Source of the DNA: Seminavis robusta | Taxonomy: Eukaryota > Bacillariophyta > Bacillariophyceae > Naviculales > Naviculaceae | DNA length: 27,923 bases | NCBI GenBank assembly: GCA_903772945.1 | Contig: CAICTM010001508.1 | Span: 1 to 27,923 of the forward strand | Direction: 5' to 3' | Shown: in pieces, positions 9,090 to 18,523 of the stretch | How the letters are laid out: each line of letters starts with the position of its first letter | How positions within the stretch are numbered: position 1 is the stretch's first letter | The notes under the pieces: model-generated | Told to the model about the DNA's origin: nothing | Database searches by the model: none | The model's input: the letters and a program-made list of their open reading frames with translations, nothing else | Position numbers and translations under genes: made by a program

Positions 9090-9878
9090 TTATGCCATTT
9101 CGGCACTTTCACTGGGCTGCAGTTCACTGTGGTCAGACTCAAACGATTGTGTGGGGGCTGCCAAATTGGCTCCATCGGCATCCTGCAACTGTCCATCGGA
9201 CGATTTGGTCGGTTCAATGGTGTGTGTTTCGGCATGTAGACGCCAACGCCTCTGCAGGACCAGCAAGGCGGTTCCAATCATACCAAGTGCCACCACCACA
9301 CAGAGCACTGTCACGGCAATTCCGGCAGCACCCAGTTCTTTGGTTTCAGTTTTGTTGGCAACCGACTGGATGTTGTTGGAGTTTTGGTCGAGAGGATAAT
9401 AACCTTCGGTTGGTTCGGAGCCTTCGACGAATTGGCAGTGCTGCAAAACAATAACATGATAGTTAGTATGATGGAAAAGGAACGATCCAATGCGTTTTGA
9501 TTGATTCCACTGACGTACCTGCCCAGTGTAACCCTTGGAACATTCACAACCCACGTGGTTGTCGCCATTATCCTCCAAGAATCCCATACATGTTCCTCCA
9601 TTGGCACAAAATCCTACGGTAGATAGCTCTCCCGTGAGTGTACAAAACACAGTGGCTTCATGTTGGCAATAGAGTCCGGTGAACACTTTGAAACCGGCCA
9701 GTTCACCTTCGTCACAATCACAAAAGTATTGACCTTCCTTCAACGCATTCTCGATACACAGGGAACCATTTTCACAGCTGTGGCCGTCGGGACAGACCGT
9801 CACCAGGTCCTCTGGAGTGTTGGTGGCGTCATTAAGATTATTCTTGGAGCTGCTACTGGTACTAGTAGGGTCTGCCAT
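9090..9878 (-). CDS. EGF-like domain single-pass membrane protein (one intron)
   Basis: The spliced product is 236 residues from exons 9519-9878 and 9090-9440. There are two EGF-like modules with six cysteines each: C29-C71, and C79, C91, C97, C111, C113 and C122. The second ends CECSKGYTGQHC only after removal of the in-frame 78-nt intron, which is strong support for splicing. A transmembrane helix follows at about 157-182 (GIAVTVLCVVVALGMIGTALLV) with a basic stop-transfer QRRWR, then an acidic, Ser-rich tail of about 50 residues. The expected topology is EGF modules outside and tail in the cytosol, so adhesion or surface recognition is a reasonable guess only. ATG 9878 is the sole ATG in frame, yet the N-terminus (MADPTSTSSS) has no signal peptide; an upstream exon carrying one may be missing. 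Confidence 0.82.
   Translation of the reverse strand: MADPTSTSSSSKNNLNDATNTPEDLVTVCPDGHSCENGSLCIENALKEGQYFCDCDEGELAGFKVFTGLYCQHEATVFCTLTGELSTVGFCANGGTCMGFLEDNGDNHVGCECSKGYTGQVRQWNQSKRIGSFLFHHTNYHVIVLQHCQFVEGSEPTEGYYPLDQNSNNIQSVANKTETKELGAAGIAVTVLCVVVALGMIGTALLVLQRRWRLHAETHTIEPTKSSDGQLQDADGANLAAPTQSFESDHSELQPSESAEMA
9441..9518 (-). other. Spliceosomal intron in the EGF gene (78 nt)
   Basis: On the minus strand the intron starts GTACGT and ends TTGTTTTGCAG, with a perfect TACTAAC branch point 21 nt before the 3' end. Its length is a multiple of three and it contains no stop, so the frame reads through if it is retained. Removal rebuilds the EGF consensus GYTGQHC. Confidence 0.9.
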
Positions 9879-11125
9879 GGTTGTCTTCTTTTTCTTTTGT
9901 TTGGAAACTTCGGTGTTTTGCACAGAACCCCATCAAGCCAAAACATTGTTCGTCGCGTGATTCAAAATTCGAAAAAAATGGTGGCATCTCTAACGGCTCT
10001 CCCCGGGGGATACTCTCGGCATTGGCAGTCTCACAAAAACAAAAAGATCTACTCAGTACTACTAGTAGCTAGCTAGCTCTAGACTGGCCAGTACCATGAT
10101 GGTATCAGATGTGGGATTACTAGAGTAGATCGAAGAATCGAATCGAATCGAATCGGATTGAAGGGTTCTTTGCATCCCACTTGTCATTGGACAGGCACTC
10201 TTGGCCTCTTGGCAAAGGACCCTTCCACATGGTGCACCTTTTGGTCTTCCATGCGAAGTATCATTTCATCAGGCTGTTCATCAACATGGCAGATCGATCG
10301 CCAACTTTAGAAAACGCTTGGCAAGGGAAAACACCATCTATGGCGCACCTTTTGGTCTTCAATGGGAAATCTCAGTTCATCACCATGGCAGATCGATCGC
10401 CAACTGTGACCATTGGAGACCATCCTTGGCGCACCTTTTCGTCTTCCATGCGAAATGTATGTTTTGTCATCACGACCGTCTTGAACAGCTGGCTAATTTC
10501 TATAGCTACTCGGGTAGGCTACAAGCTGTCTTCCGTTTGGGACGGTACTGGTAGTAGCCAGGCCTTTCCACGAGTTGGCTACTAGGTGGCTGCCCGACCC
10601 CGCTGCCGGAGCGGAAGATGGGTACTGGTAGGTAAAGTGGTACCAGTACTGGTAGCAGGCAGTCGGCAATTGGCGCCTCTACGCACCGATACCCCGGGGT
10701 ACCTTCCTTACCTATGACAGAATGGAAGTGCAGCATTCCTTTCTTCAAGTGCGACGGGTGAGAGTTGTTCCTCGTTCTACTGAACCATTCACAAGTACAG
10801 TTGTCATTGGTGGCCAGCAGTAGCTGCAGCAGCAGGCAGCCTTTTGACAAGACAGCCTGCGCAAACCAGGAGGCAACGTCCGCATGCTTAGTAAAGAGCT
10901 TTCCACGAGACATACCGTAGTATACTAACAAAATCTTTTGATTATTTGGAATGCATTATAAACGGGGTACTCGAAGTTCTCATGTGTTTGAGTGCGAATG
11001 AGTGATGATGTTGTGGCTTGGGTATGGGGAGCAAACTATGTGAAGGATACAGGAGCATTGAGTAGCCATTATAACCTCATGCAAACAGAATCGCTTGAAA
11101 GCGCCTTGTAGCCACAAAACTGAAG
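9879..11125. repeat. Gene-free region with GAATC microsatellite and a three-copy direct repeat
   Basis: No gene is supported in 1.2 kb. A (GAATC)n run lies at 10134-10155. At 10231, 10342 and 10428 a degenerate unit starting GGYGCACCTTTTSGTCTTC recurs, and the associated ATGGCAGATCGATCGCCAACT-like block recurs at 10286 and 10385. Further right are dense GGTACTGGTA/TACCAGTA motifs (about 10540-10650). A CTAGCTAG cluster lies near 10070. Confidence 0.6.
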
Positions 11126-11605
11126 CTAGAATGAATTCGAATCCTTTTCGTAATCATCATCGTCGTCTGTTTCATCGTAGCTGTTGCCACCAAACACCAA
11201 ACAGGAGACGTCTCCTTTGAGTTCCTTGAATTCCAGCGCCTCGGCAAGACTTTTGAAGTCTTGGGGCAATCCCAGCTTTCCTAGCACAACTGATAACATC
11301 TCTCCAGCTTCATGCATCATCGCACCTACATTGCCCTCATTGGGGTGCACCTCAATCTCTCTGATGGGCACATCGTCATCTTCCAGGGAACTGGATGTCT
11401 TGGATTGCTTGCCGTATCGGTACCGGCTTTTGACCGGTTCCCCACTGACCGTCTTGTTGTATCGGTCCATGATACCCCAACCTTTGGCTTCATCTTCTGC
11501 TACTTCTGCTCCTGTCATATTGGTGGTTGCTGTAGGGACTCCTCTTCGGTGATATTCGTCAAGTCTTTGCAGATAATGGCTTCCTACCTCCGCTTCAAAC
11601 GATTA
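11126..11605 (-). CDS. Hypothetical acidic protein, 5' end unresolved
   Basis: The ATG-initiated part (start 11518) gives 130 residues: a basic/polar first half (KGWGIMDRYNKTVSG), a middle helix-like block (GAMMHEAGEMLSVVLGKLGL), and a very acidic C-terminus (DETDDDDDYEKDSNSF). The same frame stays open upstream to a stop at about 11605 and reads plausibly (EVGSHYLQRLDEYHRRGV), so the true gene probably starts further up. With one base shift near 11590 it could join to another open minus-strand frame (11584-11800) ending QQDPNTHNRLKR. No family is recognised. Confidence 0.4.
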
Positions 11606-11838
11606 TGAGTGTTTGGATCTTGTTGGCAAAACGTTTTGAACTTCCTTGCTTGATGTCCGTTGTTGCGGACAAGAGAAGATGATCGAGAGAAGAAGCCAAA
11701 TTTTGAAGATGGGGCCAAAATTTCATCCGTTTTGCGTTTGATCCCAAAGAATTGTTCGGTCACGTGTAGCTGTTTTTCTTTGTTATCCTTTCTGTCCAAA
11801 GATTGTTTCGGGGGTATTCTTTTTCAAGCAGGAATTAA

Positions 11839-11949
11839 GTAAGTGAAGAAGGCCTTGAGACTGGCTCTTATAAGATTTAAAGTGCGAGACTCTGCCGTTG
11901 AGCGTAGAGAAATTTGAAAAAAAAGCTTCTGTAATACTAACTCCTTTAG
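11839..11949 (+). other. Candidate plus-strand spliceosomal intron (111 nt)
   Basis: The stretch starts with the ideal donor GTAAGTG, contains a perfect TACTAAC branch point at about 11934 and ends TCCTTTAG. These are the same signals as in the two introns that are supported by coding evidence in this window. It would be a 5' UTR or early intron of a plus-strand transcript. Confidence 0.55.
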
Positions 11950-11960
11950 AATTTGCAAAA

Positions 11961-12197
11961 ATGCTTCCCTCCCCACAACAAGATTCACGCGGAAGAAAAT
12001 CAAAAAAATGTGGCTTCAAGATCCAACGTCTACATCTATCTGGCTCGAGCCTCCAGCAGACCTCAAGAGCTAGGTTTCATGCTACCTTGCCTGTTTGGTG
12101 GAGGAATGCGACAGCAAACACGTGGGGCCAATCCCCTTCCATCCAAGAGCAACTGAGCAAGACGGCGATCATCATTCGCGAAAAATATTTTCCTTGA
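11961..12197 (+). CDS. Small hypothetical ORF downstream of the candidate intron
   Basis: The ATG at 11961 follows the candidate intron by 11 nt and opens a 78-residue frame (MLPSPQQDSRGRKSKKCGF.., ending IIREKYFP). The product is basic and has no recognisable domain. The main support is position: first ATG after a well-formed intron. It could equally be part of a long 5' leader of the gene at 12395. Confidence 0.25.
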   Translation: MLPSPQQDSRGRKSKKCGFKIQRLHLSGSSLQQTSRARFHATLPVWWRNATANTWGQSPSIQEQLSKTAIIIREKYFP

Positions 12198-12350
12198 AAG
12201 AATCCAACTCCGATGCAGGCTCACAATTCTCGTTGTGCATCTGTCTTTATTGGATCTGGCTTGTGTATTCATTTTGTTGCGTTGTATTATAGTATTGGAT
12301 TAGGCCCATTACATCGCAAGACTGTAGCTACTTTTTGAAACAAGCTTGTA

Positions 12351-12389
12351 CAAAGCAAAGCAAAGCAAAGCAAAGCAAAGCAAAGCAAA
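12351..12389 (+). repeat. (CAAAG)n pentanucleotide repeat
   Basis: About eight perfect copies of CAAAG end six bases before the ATG of the following gene, so the repeat would lie in its 5' UTR. Length variation there could affect translation (inference). Confidence 0.9.
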
Positions 12390-12394
12390 ACAGA

Positions 12395-12943
12395 ATGAAT
12401 ACGACTCCTTTTCCCGAAGACAGTATGCACAACATGATCATTACTCCCGATGAGCACCCCGGCCACCACTTTCGTCGTGCCAGCCGCCTTCCTCGAGCCC
12501 CGCACCACAATTCCCGCCAATCGGTATCCATGCGAGACTTGACCTCCGCCAGCAGCATGATCTCCGAGGACAGCAGCAGCACAATGAGCAGCGATGATGC
12601 CCCCTCGACCCCTCCGACAACCCGGAGAGGAATGTTCACGTCCCCTCCCGAGGTGCCTCGTCATGGTCGTCCCATCAATCGGCGGCTCTTTCTCCAAGAA
12701 GCACAGGAACGATTGTCACTCCCGGACCTGTTTGCGCCTCGTCCCACCCCCAACAATGCTCTCCCCCGCAGGACTCGCATGATGCAACAGCGTCATGTAC
12801 GTTGTCGGCCCTCGATTGTGGAACTCCAGCCTCGAACAGTGTCCTTTTGCGATTCCTTTGAGGATCATGAAATGGAACACATCGGGCAGGGGCACAGAAT
12901 GTCTCTAAGGTCGATCTATGGCACCAATCCAGCCGAGTTTTAA
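12395..12943 (+). CDS. Small Ser/Pro/Arg-rich hypothetical protein
   Basis: 182 residues from ATG 12395; the frame continues upstream only through the CAAAG repeat and without an ATG. It is rich in Ser, Pro, Arg and Met, with a Ser-run (SEDSSSTMSSDD) and a phosphorylation-like segment. The C-terminal part (RPSIVELQPRTVSFCDSFED and MSLRSIYGTNPAEF) is less repetitive and may be the conserved part. No signal peptide, membrane segment or known domain is visible. Codon choice looks coding (C/G-ending codons through the whole frame). Confidence 0.6.
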   Translation: MNTTPFPEDSMHNMIITPDEHPGHHFRRASRLPRAPHHNSRQSVSMRDLTSASSMISEDSSSTMSSDDAPSTPPTTRRGMFTSPPEVPRHGRPINRRLFLQEAQERLSLPDLFAPRPTPNNALPRRTRMMQQRHVRCRPSIVELQPRTVSFCDSFEDHEMEHIGQGHRMSLRSIYGTNPAEF

Positions 12944-14196
12944 AAGGAGAGCAAGGCAAGAGGAGGGGTCGAAGATCACACACACTACCAGCCATGAAGC
13001 CTCGTCCATTCTTTGTACTGTTCATTCCCTCAAGAACTGCATTCCTCCAATCCCTTGTCGCTCTCCTCTCAACAAAAAGCTGGTACATCGATGTTGTCGG
13101 TAGACAAATTTTGGGTTGGCTAGAGATGACCGACTGAGAGAGTTCGAGAGAGAGCAATGCTGAAACATTTACATGCTACATATATCGCTATATAAACCAC
13201 CTATTCATAGAGCAAATTTCCAAAGAGTTTCCTTCTTGCTTGTTTGTAACAGTTTGCAATCAGTCTTTCTCATTTATCATGTCCTGGCAGCCATCTGGCA
13301 AACATTGCAAAGGCTCTTGGTGGGATGCCGTCCAGCTCAGCACTCTGATCATTCAGGAGCCCAGGAAGAAGCAGACAATCCAGAAACCTTTCTGTGATCT
13401 GGCTATTAGTCTACTCAGTAAGCTACCGGTATCACCCCAACACATGCATGTCTTGCTGAGCTTCTTGCTGGGTCTTTTGACTAGACCGAAAATGGATGCT
13501 CTACGTACGTATCGTACCATAGCCATCCATCATCGTGATGGGTATCACCTTGATACCGCACATGCACGGTATCTTGTAAATGAAGCTCCGAATCGTACCG
13601 TACTACGTGTACAGTACGGTAGCTAGCCAGCAGCAGCTGTCCGAGAGGACTCCGAGTCCGAGAGGTTCCGATCCCTGCGCAGCTGCAAGACCATAAGCTC
13701 AGGAAGGTTAGGGTTTGGTCCGCGACTCCCAAAAGTGTTGAACCATTTTCTCAAGGTGACCTGGTGGTTAAACAAAGAGTTCCGAAAAAGTACCAGTATA
13801 GTTCGAAAGGCAACTGTCTGTTAACTAAAAAGGTCAATCGAAAGAGAACACATACTAGTAGTCACTATTAATAGTACTTTTCACACGCCACAAGCGATTG
13901 TTGAACTTGTGTGCAGCTTTGCAAGACCACTTGTACTTGTGATCGTTGAAACCAACTTTAAAACTCGAGAGGCAACGCAACAGGCACTATTCATTCGAAG
14001 TTGCTTGGCAAGGGTATCCTCGTTGCCTCATGTCCAGTCGTACAGGCATTCACAGATCAAGCTTTAGATTACAAACGACCACAACAGCTCTAGCTAGATC
14101 TAGTAGCAATCAGAGGAGGTCCACAAGAGAGCTCCACTGTTAAGGCAACAGTTTATATCAACAGGAATACGAAGAAGAAGACAAGGCATCAGCACC
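12944..14196. other. Intergenic region
   Basis: 1.25 kb without a supportable gene. A 115-codon ATG frame (13279-13626) exists but looks non-coding: it runs through GTAC/CTAGC palindromes at its end and shows no domain. TACCGGTA lies near 13424, CTAGCTAG near 13622 and 14090. The last 100 bases precede a well-placed start (CACCATGG at 14194). Confidence 0.45.
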
Positions 14197-15582
14197 ATGG
14201 GTTTGTTACGAACATTGTAAGTGCTTCCAACGGGGTTCTCTTTCTTTTCATCCCACTACTATGATACTAACAATCCATGTTGATTGATTTCCACAACACA
14301 ACACTATACAAACAGATCGTCGTCGAATCCTCCCTTTTTTGGTCGAGGCTTGGGTCGACCGCGTCGGCATCACTCAGCGGGTGCGGAACGACGTCCGTCG
14401 GAAATGAATATCATGGGCAACGATGGCGTAGTGAGTGCGGAATACACTTTGAAAACCATCAAACAGGCGCAATCCAATCCACGCTTGACCAAACTGGAAT
14501 TGGAAGATGTCATTACCCGACAAGACAAGGATTCCACATCCATCTATGAGGCCATTCAGACCTTGTTGGATCAAGAGCGGGAATGGATCTATATTAAATT
14601 CGTGGATTCCATGACGTTGCGAGAGGGAGGAGATTCCGCTGCCACATTGTTGGAGCACTATAAGAATCATCGGCTCGGTATGTGGGATACCATTCGACAA
14701 CACACACACGACAAACCCATCATGTTCCAGGTCAAACTCGAAGTGGCGTCCGGGACACCCATTACACTCGTGTCGGACATGTTGACGGTACTGCAACAAC
14801 TCGATAGTTTGACCAGTATCGATTTTGGAGGAGGTTTGTATGGAGTCCGAAAACCCGATGTCCCCGATCAATTGGCGTTACTCTGTCATGGCAATAACAT
14901 GTGTTTGCCCGAAATGATCATGTTGTCCCTCTCGTGTACCCCTCCGGACGCCGCGCCCATTAATAATGCCGCCGGTCTGTTGCACGAGTGTGCTCGGAAA
15001 CTGACACAGCAACGGCGAAGTGATGACAGTACCAGTGAAGAAGAAGAAGAAGAAGAAGATGTATCTCCCAAACGCATTCGGCGCAAGAGCGCTAAAAAAG
15101 GAGACAACACCAATAAAACAATGGACGAATCTTTGACGATGATTGACATTCTCGTCGATTCTACCAAAAAGCAACGATTGAACGACGACAGTGACAAGAG
15201 TACGAACAATACATCCCCTACCCGCCGTCGTCGCCGATCTCCCAGGGTTCCCCGACGTCAACGCCGCCATCTCAGCAATAGTGAACGCGCACCAGATCCC
15301 GCCGATTACAATTGGACTCGACGACGGCACAGTCGACGTCACAGTTCGTCCAACAACAGCAAACAACAACAATTGCACAATAGCGCTCCAGCACTGCATT
15401 ACAAACACTCTAGCAGCAGCACTACGAAAACAGCAACCAAGATACAACCCGACTTTCGATGGGACAAGTTGCATCAAAATGGTCCGGTCATGGATGCCAG
15501 TACGCCGCAACAACCACGACGCAGATCGTCCACCCGATCGTCCACCCGAAATTCCTTGCGACGTACGGCCACATATTCGTAA
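14197..15582 (+). CDS. Unknown protein with folded N-terminal half and basic, Ser/Arg-rich tail (one intron)
   Basis: A tiny first exon (14197-14216, MGLLRTL, excellent CACCATGG context) joins across a 99-nt intron to exon 14316-15582, giving 428 residues. Residues about 40-240 look globular (KLELEDVITRQDKD, EWIYIKFVDSMTLREGGD, MFQVKLEVASGTPITLVSDM, SIDFGGGLYGVRKPDVPDQL). A poly-Glu run (GAA repeat, 15039-15058) then opens a disordered half rich in Ser, Arg and Lys (TRRRRRSPRVPRRQRRH and the end SSTRSSTRNSLRRTATYS), suggesting a nuclear or nucleic-acid-associated protein. No family is recognised. Without the intron the frame has no ATG near its start, so splicing decides the start. Confidence 0.75.
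14217..14315 (+). other. Spliceosomal intron (99 nt) after a 20-nt first exon
   Basis: Donor GTAAGT, branch point TACTAAC at about 14263-14269, acceptor ACAAACAG. No other AG occurs between the branch point and the acceptor, which explains the longer than usual distance of about 45 nt. It interrupts the TTA codon of Leu7 in phase 2. Confidence 0.88.
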
Positions 15583-16433
15583 AGAGGTCCTGGTCTCTTT
15601 CTTTCTTTTGTTCTTGGCTGCCGCACTACTTAGCCAGTAACTATCTACTTGCGATACACTAACTGTATTGATTCATGCTTTTTAAATACACTCTGTGTTT
15701 ATTCAATAAGGTTATGGTCGCTTTGGTATCTAGCTAGGTAGCTGGGTAGCTAGCTAGCTAGAAATGAGGTTTTCTACAGTGCAGTACGAGCTTTTACTGC
15801 AGATAATATATAATATCTGATGTACAACAACGCTTGCCTTCCAAGGCTCCTTCACCAAAGACAGGCGTCCCGTCACTTTCTTTGATTTGATTGATTGCTG
15901 GAAACCAAACGATTGATTGAGCCTTCACCAAACGGTAAAGCTAGCTAGCATAGCATCCCACGGGTGGTACGGTATGCATGGATACAAAGACGAAAACCTT
16001 GTGGGGATTCCTGCGCTGCTCTACGAAGTGTTTTAGCCGAGCAAGCAAGCAACTACCATAACGAAGCTACCAGTCAACAATCAGCCAGGCAAACAAAGCA
16101 CTATACAAACCGAGTAACTTGCTTTGGCAAAGGCCCTTTGAATCGGTTACGTTTCGATGGTCTTGACACACCATCATGTATTCTCCCTGGGTCCAAATTG
16201 GGTCCAAATTGGGAATGGGAAATCGCAACCCCTGAGACTTGGCTCGCAAACTGTAAAAGCAGCAGGACATGCCCTCCTATTATCCATACCATGGTTGCCC
16301 ACAATTAATTGAAACACAATGGAATGGACTCGACTCGACTCGAGCTGGCTGGCAATTGCATGGCGGATCTTGCGTTGGCGAACGCACGCAGGATCAATGA
16401 AATAATAAGCCAACAAATAGCTTGCTTATCGTT
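15583..16433. other. Convergent intergenic region with CTAGCTAG-rich cluster
   Basis: Between the ends of two convergent genes. A CTAGCTAG/GTAGCTGG cluster lies at 15729-15761 and another near 15941. A short tandem of GGGTCCAAATT lies at about 16190-16213. Open frames here (15964-16308 and antisense) lack ATG starts or coding character. Confidence 0.5.
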
Positions 16434-18095
16434 TTATCCCTCCACAACATTCACCGTCTCTCTCCGTTTGGCCTGAATTTGTTGGGTACAACCATCTGCT
16501 TCTTCCAATGCTTTGGCAAGTTCTGCTGTCCCTGGTTTCAAGTGATACCGTTTGAACTGATAGAATTTCATCCCCTTTCCTTGTGCTTCATTGTCTTTCA
16601 TGGTCTTGGCGGAAACACTGTCCTCCGCAAAACACGCTTGTTCATACTCGCTTCGCGGCAGACGAATCATTTCCTGAATTGCCTCGGCGGCCGCTTCCAC
16701 TCGTGTGGCCTTTTCGTGTTCCATGACAATGGGAACAAATACAAATTTGTCATCTTTTCGAAACCATTGCATTTGTTTTTTGGAGTACCGTCGTGTCGCC
16801 GTGGTGAATTGATTCAAGTATTCTTGAAATGCATCTTCATCGTCATCCTTGGCTCCTTCTCGTTGCAGATATTCGAGGGTTTGTCGATATCCAATGGCTC
16901 GTGCGGCCATGTCGGGCAATTGTCCTGCCAATTGTAGATTGGTGGTTTCTCGTAAGAGTCCCCTTGTGATCATGGCTTCGCATCGTTCATCAACCAGTGT
17001 GGTATGCGCCATGCGGTCGTCAGGGCAGAGAAAGAAACAACGGACGTCGTACCCGTACGATTCGAGACTATTCTCTCGCTGACCTGTAAACAGTTTTTCA
17101 ATCAGGTCGTCTTGTTGTTGTTGTTGCTGTTGCTGTTGGTTGTCGTCAGATTGTTGTTCTTGTACCGTCAATGCAATTTCCAAAGTTCTCCGTAACCGAT
17201 ACCAATCGCGACCACAGAGGGTGGTGATGCGCTGTGCAAAAATGGGTCCTTGAGATTGCACATGTTGTACGGCCCCGTCCCAATCCTCTTGTTGTTGAAA
17301 TGGTGTCATGATCTCGTGGGCTTTTTGCACGGCCTGTGGACTGGGTTTGGCGGCATCCGGTCGACCATGGACTAACCATTGCAAGTACATCATGGTTCCT
17401 CCCACCACGACGGGAAGGACGGGTTCTGCATCCGGATATCCCTTGAGGCGTTTGGCATCTAGAATGGTTTGATTTATCATTTCTTGGCGTTGTTGGGTAG
17501 CTTTGTGGACTGTTTCAGTCTCATCATCATCATTCGTAGTAGTAGTTTGCAACAACAATAGTTTGGCAATGACATGGAGGGCATCTCGTTGCCATTCTGC
17601 GGCATTGTAGTTGGTATCCTGATTGTCGACGACATCTACCAGCATATGTGGTGTTTCTCGTCGCTCTTCCGGGGTTGGTTTGTTGGCACCAATCTCGACG
17701 CCTTGGTAGGCTTGGACGGAATCGGCCGAAACAATCAGTCCTCGATGATTGGCACAAATTCGAGCCGCCACATCACTCTTGCCCACAGCAGTCGGTCCTG
17801 TCAACACCACTACCAGATTATTCTTGTTAGTAGTAGTGGTGGGTTTATCGTTACTCTTTGACTTGTTGTCGTTATCTTGTGAAGAAGAAGACGAACTCAT
17901 GGTTCGTATCAACAATAGTGATCTTTCTACTAGGAGTAGCGACGGAAGTCGAGTCCAAACTCTGGGTGTAGATGAGGAAGCAAAGCCAGCGACAGAAGGG
18001 ACGCGATGAAGCCAAGAAGAGCCAACCAACCAAGACATGCAGCAGACGTTGAACAGAGAGTGTGGTCGCTTTCGTTGCTTATCAGTGGCCTTCAT
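16434..18095 (-). CDS. tRNA dimethylallyltransferase (isopentenyltransferase, MiaA/MOD5/TRIT1 family)
   Basis: 553 residues. Transfers the dimethylallyl group to A37 of tRNAs that read UNN codons. P-loop GPTAVGKS at 100-107, catalytic-region DSVQAYQGVEIGANKPT at 125-141, VGGTMMY at 231-237, IGYRQ at 401-405 and ATRRYSKKQMQWFR at 433-446 are the ordered family motifs. A Gln run of variable-looking CAA codons sits at 320-328. The C-terminal zinc finger of yeast and human enzymes is not visible. ATG 18095 adds a 65-residue leader with a basic start and hydrophobic stretch (LFNVCCMSWLVGSSWLHRV); a second ATG at 17900 (ACCATGAG context) starts just before the enzyme. This resembles MOD5, where two starts give organellar and cytosolic forms, so dual targeting is likely but inferred. 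Confidence 0.93.
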   Translation of the reverse strand: MKATDKQRKRPHSLFNVCCMSWLVGSSWLHRVPSVAGFASSSTPRVWTRLPSLLLVERSLLLIRTMSSSSSSQDNDNKSKSNDKPTTTTNKNNLVVVLTGPTAVGKSDVAARICANHRGLIVSADSVQAYQGVEIGANKPTPEERRETPHMLVDVVDNQDTNYNAAEWQRDALHVIAKLLLLQTTTTNDDDETETVHKATQQRQEMINQTILDAKRLKGYPDAEPVLPVVVGGTMMYLQWLVHGRPDAAKPSPQAVQKAHEIMTPFQQQEDWDGAVQHVQSQGPIFAQRITTLCGRDWYRLRRTLEIALTVQEQQSDDNQQQQQQQQQDDLIEKLFTGQRENSLESYGYDVRCFFLCPDDRMAHTTLVDERCEAMITRGLLRETTNLQLAGQLPDMAARAIGYRQTLEYLQREGAKDDDEDAFQEYLNQFTTATRRYSKKQMQWFRKDDKFVFVPIVMEHEKATRVEAAAEAIQEMIRLPRSEYEQACFAEDSVSAKTMKDNEAQGKGMKFYQFKRYHLKPGTAELAKALEEADGCTQQIQAKRRETVNVVEG

Positions 18096-18440
18096 TACAT
18101 GTTATTGAAACAGACATAAGACAAATCGTGTCTCTGTTCCGATACTGAGAGTAAAATAAGATTTTTTCTCTCGTCATATTGGGAGTTACTATGGCTTTGG
18201 ATCTTGGTGGATGGTGATGGGTTGTACTGTACTGTAATGTTGTCATGAGTGGCTGCAGGGAAGAAAGAAGAATGAGCAATTGGGGTCTGGCCGTCACATT
18301 CTCAATCTCAGAGCAATAATAATAATATTGCAACAACAACAGATGGATGACATTTAAGTCAGCGGGAGCTGCGATACCTCGGCAGAAAGACTGATAGAAG
18401 AAGGATGACATGTTTGAGATTGCACCCTTCTTTCAAGGTG

Positions 18441-18482
18441 GCCCTGGCGACAACACCCGACTTCGTCGTGTGTTGCCGCCCG
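18441..18482. repeat. Hairpin-forming 42-bp repeat, copy 1
   Basis: GC-rich inverted repeat: the arm starting GGCGACAACAC (18446) pairs with GTGTTGCCGCC (ending 18480), continued by CGAC/GTCG around a TTC loop, about 16 pairs with two mismatches. The whole 42 bp is repeated without change at 18524-18565. Confidence 0.85.
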
Positions 18483-18523
18483 GTATCATTCCCTCATTAT
18501 AACCTTCTTTTTTATTTAAGCTA

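Larger units (their letters stand above)
11606..12272 (-). pseudogene. Possible frameshifted upstream portion of the 11126 gene
   Basis: Three minus-strand open stretches follow one another: from ATG 12272 (MNTQARSNKDR.., to about 12072), from about 12070 to 11822 (with KPHFFDFLPRESCCGEG), and from about 11820 to 11590 (with EQFFGIKRKTDEILAP). They could form one protein with the 11126 frame if single-base shifts at about 12072, 11822 and 11590 are allowed. That is many assumptions; chance open frames of about 70 codons are common here, and a good candidate intron lies on the other strand at 11839-11949. Treat as an alternative reading only. Confidence 0.2.

Noticed and set aside
13279..13626. 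115-codon plus-strand ORF
   Set aside because: No domain, runs through intergenic palindromes, and no splice or start-context support.
15964..16308. Plus-strand open frame between two convergent genes
   Set aside because: Begins with GTG and has no ATG near its start or coding signature.
17815..17840. TACTAAC on the minus strand inside the tRNA dimethylallyltransferase gene
   Set aside because: It is part of a Thr/Asn run (ACTACTACTAAC) directly before the P-loop strand; the surrounding frame is conserved coding sequence.
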